Of a stretch of DNA of 8,879 bases, positions 6,666-8,879 are shown one piece after another. The notes beneath the pieces are model-generated. The model did no database searches, was not told where the DNA came from, and worked only from the letters and a program-made list of their open reading frames with translations. The translations under genes were made by a program, and so were the position numbers. The stretch covers positions 1-8,879 of the forward strand of contig JAOZRC010000028.1 in NCBI GenBank assembly GCA_029940345.1. Direction: 5' to 3'. Source of the DNA: Desulfobacterales bacterium (GTDB taxonomy: Bacteria > Desulfobacterota > Desulfobacteria > Desulfobacterales > JAUCGF01). Numbering within the stretch: the first letter of the stretch is position 1; every line of letters starts with the position of its first letter.

Positions 6666-7787
6666 TCAGCGTGTAACGATTCGACTGGTAAAACCGGCGG
6701 CTTCCAAATGCGCCTGATTGCGCTGGGCCGCCCCTGGGATATATAAAAATTCACCGACAAACAAACGCCATTTACCGGCATCCCGAATGACATAAGGTTC
6801 ATAGCCCTGTTTTTCAAGACGCTGATAAACTGCTGCCATCTTTTCTTCGGATGAAAATTCGTCAATCAGATTGGCATACGGCAATTTTTTAATACGTGCA
6901 TCTGGCATATCAAAGGTTTTCATGGCATTAAGCGCGTCTTGCTTGGTTTTGTAATGTCCTGTGTAGACGTTCCACCAAATCCCACGTTCCACCCCCAAGT
7001 CCAATTTCACCAGATACGGATCGGTTTTATCATTTTTAAACACCTTCAACCCTTTTTGGGCATTGCTTTTTATTCGATTGCTGGATAATTTTATCGAAAA
7101 CGGGTGAAACGGCTGGCGCATCCTATAAGACGATGCTGTTTCTTCAGACGCGTCTGACGTTACCGGGGATTCATCTTTGGAAGATTGTTTTTCTTCGCCG
7201 GTTTGCGGGGTTGTCTTCACCGATGCTGCCGCAACTGCCTTGTCAATGGTTTTAACCGGTGCTTGCGCGACGACGGTGCTGTCTTTTTCGGTCTGGGATG
7301 TATTCTCCGAAACAGCATCCAGGGGCGTGGAAAATTTTCCTGTTGGCTTGTCCGCATCCGTTTGCGCCAGGGTGTCTGATGAAAGCGCATCAGTGGGCGT
7401 TAGCGCAACGATTTTATCCTTTTGTTCATCTTTAGGCGCAGTTTCAGAGGATTCGCTGCCAGGTTTTTTATCAACCTGATTCCCAGGAGGCGAAGAAACT
7501 GTATCGGCATCGGGCGGCGCTTCTTTTATTTCATTTGGAAGCGCCTTTGGGGTTTCAGGTGGTGATTCCTGACCCGTTTTAGGTGCGCCGATTTTTTTAT
7601 GCACAACACGAGCCGACGATTCAGGCGCCGCCTTTTTACTCTTCTGAACCGCAGTTTGCGGTTTTTCAGTTTTGGCCGTCAATCTCAGGGTGTCAAAATA
7701 AAACCAGCCAATAAGTGATAAAATACAAATAACAATAGCTAACAGGATAAACGTCTCTTTTTTTTTTTCTGAAAAATTTAAAGCCAT
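6666..7787 (-). CDS. Membrane-anchored tandem SPOR-domain protein
   Basis: 373-residue bitopic inner-membrane protein. A short charged cytoplasmic tail (1-12, with EKKKE at 7-11) precedes one membrane helix (about 13-31, FILLAIVICILSLIGWFYF). A long low-complexity periplasmic linker rich in K, S, T, E, P and D follows (about 37-223). At the C-terminus are two SPOR-type repeats: about 228-302 (HPFSIKLSS...WWNVYTGHYKTKQDA...ARIKKL) and about 304-373 (YANLIDEFSSEEKMAA...WRLFVGEFLYIPGAA...SRIVTR). SPOR domains bind denuded peptidoglycan glycan strands, often at the division septum, so a role at the envelope or septum is likely; the exact partner is unknown. The start has AGGGA 5 nt upstream. Eleven consecutive A residues on the coding strand (7768-7758) encode E-K-K-K, a possible slippage site. 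It reads away from the acyltransferase/miaA pair and may form its own unit. Confidence 0.85.
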   Translation of the reverse strand: MALNFSEKKKETFILLAIVICILSLIGWFYFDTLRLTAKTEKPQTAVQKSKKAAPESSARVVHKKIGAPKTGQESPPETPKALPNEIKEAPPDADTVSSPPGNQVDKKPGSESSETAPKDEQKDKIVALTPTDALSSDTLAQTDADKPTGKFSTPLDAVSENTSQTEKDSTVVAQAPVKTIDKAVAAASVKTTPQTGEEKQSSKDESPVTSDASEETASSYRMRQPFHPFSIKLSSNRIKSNAQKGLKVFKNDKTDPYLVKLDLGVERGIWWNVYTGHYKTKQDALNAMKTFDMPDARIKKLPYANLIDEFSSEEKMAAVYQRLEKQGYEPYVIRDAGKWRLFVGEFLYIPGAAQRNQAHLEAAGFTSRIVTR

Positions 7788-7860
7788 GTCATCCCTTTTT
7801 TGCTAAGGATTAAATAATAGGCCACTTGGCAAAGTGGCGATACATTACAAGGTCGGTGCG
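7788..7860 (-). promoter_or_regulatory. 73-bp spacer and ribosome binding site of the SPOR gene
   Basis: On the − strand this spacer holds a hairpin (7838-7821), an AT-rich stretch CTATTATTTAATCC, then AAAAAAGGGATGAC directly before the SPOR start; AGGGA is the ribosome binding site. The AT-rich stretch could hold a −10 box, but no matching −35 at proper spacing was found, so no promoter is called. Confidence 0.5.
7821..7838 (-). terminator. Hairpin after the acyltransferase gene, possible weak terminator
   Basis: A perfect 7-bp stem GCCACTT/AAGTGGC with a 4-nt loop lies 22 bp past the acyltransferase stop on the − strand. It is followed by CTATTATTTAATC, which is AT-rich but without a proper U-run. 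It may weakly end the miaA-acyltransferase transcript, or act as a processing or stabilising hairpin ahead of the SPOR gene. Confidence 0.4.
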
Positions 7861-8556
7861 TTATGAATCAATCACGGATGGCGCTGGCGGCAAATCGAAC
7901 CCCGGTTTGCCTACGGGATCGCCTCCCCATATCGTATCACACCGATCGGCCATACGGTTTAAACGTTCTTCAACCAATTTCCGGATGCGCTCACACGTAA
8001 TGCTGTCGGCATCTGCCGGCACAAAAATCGGTTCACCGTAAAGCACAGCGGTTTTCGTAAAAGGCATGGGCAGAAAGTAGCGATCCCATGAGTTGAAAAC
8101 AATGCGTCGTTTGGCACCGTACATCATCGGGATAATCGGTTTACCAGTTTTTTTGGCGATCATAACCGCGCCGTTCTTAAACACACGAGGCGGTCCCTGG
8201 GGGCCGTCGGCATACATCCCGGCGCTATGCTTACCGCTTTTCAGATCACGAATCAAAGCAATTAAAGCGGAACGGTAGTAGCGGCTGCCACTGCCCCGCA
8301 CCGCTCTGAATCCGAGGTGTTGACCGATCTCACTGGCCAAATCACCATCCCGACTTTTACTGATCATCACGGCGACGTGCCGTGAACCGAAATAACCCCC
8401 AAAATAAAACATGCGCTGATGCCAGGTTGTATAAACGCAACCACCATAATGACGTCGGATTACGATTTCACGTGCTTCATTTTCAACCACAATCAGACGA
8501 CAGGTGTGGCACCAACATTTGATCAACGCAGCGGCCAAAAAGGATTTTACCAGCAT
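7861..8556 (-). CDS. Lysophospholipid acyltransferase-like protein (DUF374 family)
   Basis: 231-residue protein of the DUF374 branch of the LPLAT/LpxL-type acyltransferases, expected to transfer an acyl chain to a lipid or lipid A-like acceptor at the cytoplasmic membrane. Family motifs in order are: TWHQRMFYF (H46), SKSRDGDLASEIGQHLGFRAVRG (the S-x-SRDG box near 66-71, then RGS at 87), ADGPQGPPRVFKNGA (116-130), KTGKPIIPM, and FNSWDRYFLPMPF, all standard. The frame is open to an ATG at 8622, but I choose the ATG at 8556. It has AAGGAA 6 nt upstream, overlaps the miaA stop by 10 bp, and begins the hydrophobic LVKSFLAAALI segment, whereas the extra 22 residues lie within miaA and look unrelated. 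The overlap suggests translational coupling. The exact acyl donor and acceptor cannot be told. Confidence 0.9.
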   Translation of the reverse strand: MLVKSFLAAALIKCWCHTCRLIVVENEAREIVIRRHYGGCVYTTWHQRMFYFGGYFGSRHVAVMISKSRDGDLASEIGQHLGFRAVRGSGSRYYRSALIALIRDLKSGKHSAGMYADGPQGPPRVFKNGAVMIAKKTGKPIIPMMYGAKRRIVFNSWDRYFLPMPFTKTAVLYGEPIFVPADADSITCERIRKLVEERLNRMADRCDTIWGGDPVGKPGFDLPPAPSVIDS

Positions 8557-8879
8557 TCCACGTTCCTTAAAAAAGCATTGATTCGAGGTATAGCTGATTC
8601 CCATTCTTCGGGAGCGATCCACCCGATATCCGGGTCGGATTTAAACCAGGTCTGCTGTCGCTTGGCATACCGCCGTGTATCCCGTTTCCAAAGTCGCACC
8701 GTTTCATCCCACGAACAACGGTCTTGAAGAAAAGCGGCCACATGGCGATAACCGATGGACTGCATGGGTTTTAAATCCGCGGTGTAGCCTTTGTCAAGCA
8801 ATTGCCGGACTTCATCCGTAAAACCGGCCTGAATCATCGCTTCTACACGTTGATTAATTCGTTTATAAAGAACCGGGCG
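8547..8879 (-). CDS. miaA: tRNA dimethylallyltransferase (MiaA), C-terminal part, cut by window edge
   Basis: Enzyme that adds a dimethylallyl group to A37 of tRNAs reading UNN codons. The frame is open to the right edge and encodes 110 residues of the C-terminal end. It begins RPVLYKRINQRVEAMIQAGF, the standard segment after the core, followed by EVRQLLDKGYTADLKPMQSIGYRH and the family motif RRYAKRQQTWFKSD. The tail (WESAIPRINAFLRNVECW) is variable in the family. The N-terminal P-loop and isopentenyl-transfer core are outside the window. The stop (8549-8547) overlaps the DUF374 acyltransferase gene by 10 bp. MiaA is about 300 residues in most bacteria, so roughly two thirds is missing here because of the window edge only. 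Confidence 0.96.
   Translation of the reverse strand, partial: RPVLYKRINQRVEAMIQAGFTDEVRQLLDKGYTADLKPMQSIGYRHVAAFLQDRCSWDETVRLWKRDTRRYAKRQQTWFKSDPDIGWIAPEEWESAIPRINAFLRNVECW

Noticed and set aside
8502..8522. TGGCACC followed by TTGAT, resembling a σ54 promoter
   Set aside because: The −12 half lacks the GC core at correct spacing, and the site is inside the acyltransferase gene with no downstream gene on that strand.
8419..8727. 102-residue + strand frame across the miaA/acyltransferase junction
   Set aside because: Both − strand genes there are clearly real, and the + strand protein has no recognisable features.

Overview
The window reads as ordinary bacterial chromosome of moderate GC content, most likely from a Gram-negative member of the Desulfobacterota (Desulfobacterales-like). 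That assignment is an inference from protein character and gene combination: a σ54 response regulator, a tandem-SPOR inner-membrane protein, a DUF374 acyltransferase downstream of miaA, and a molybdenum-carrier-like protein. There is no 16S or other decisive marker here. No transposase, integrase, phage gene, tRNA, rRNA or CRISPR array was seen.

Layout: nine protein genes in two converging blocks. The rightward block (1-6513) holds the 3' two thirds of dnaE (replicative DNA polymerase III α subunit, cut by the left edge) and a manC-like GDP-mannose pyrophosphorylase gene that overlaps dnaE by 8 bp. It continues with an NtrC-type σ54 response regulator and a small PilZ protein (c-di-GMP receptor family). 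After a 161-bp gap comes a two-gene pair: a Rieske-like protein with an altered cluster-ligand motif, and a putative molybdenum-carrier (SLOG-like fold) protein. The leftward block (8879-6666) holds miaA (tRNA modification, cut by the right edge), an overlapping DUF374 acyltransferase gene, a hairpin that may terminate that unit, and a tandem-SPOR protein with one membrane anchor.

How the genes may work together: manC supplies GDP-mannose for surface polysaccharide, while the response regulator and PilZ protein could belong to one control circuit for surface or motility traits. That link rests only on adjacency. The miaA and acyltransferase genes look translationally coupled. The SPOR protein probably acts at the cell envelope or division site.

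The most notable signals are: (1) a compact cluster of GTAG-plus-hairpin repeats resembling REP/BIME elements in the convergent intergenic space 6515-6636, with a near-identical inverted copy at 5491-5516, so that the copies bracket the Rieske/molybdenum-carrier pair; (2) a ManC whose C-terminal isomerase cupin has lost its usual metal-binding residues; (3) a Rieske-like protein in which the second ligand pair appears to lack its histidine. No wholly new defence or mobile system is evident.
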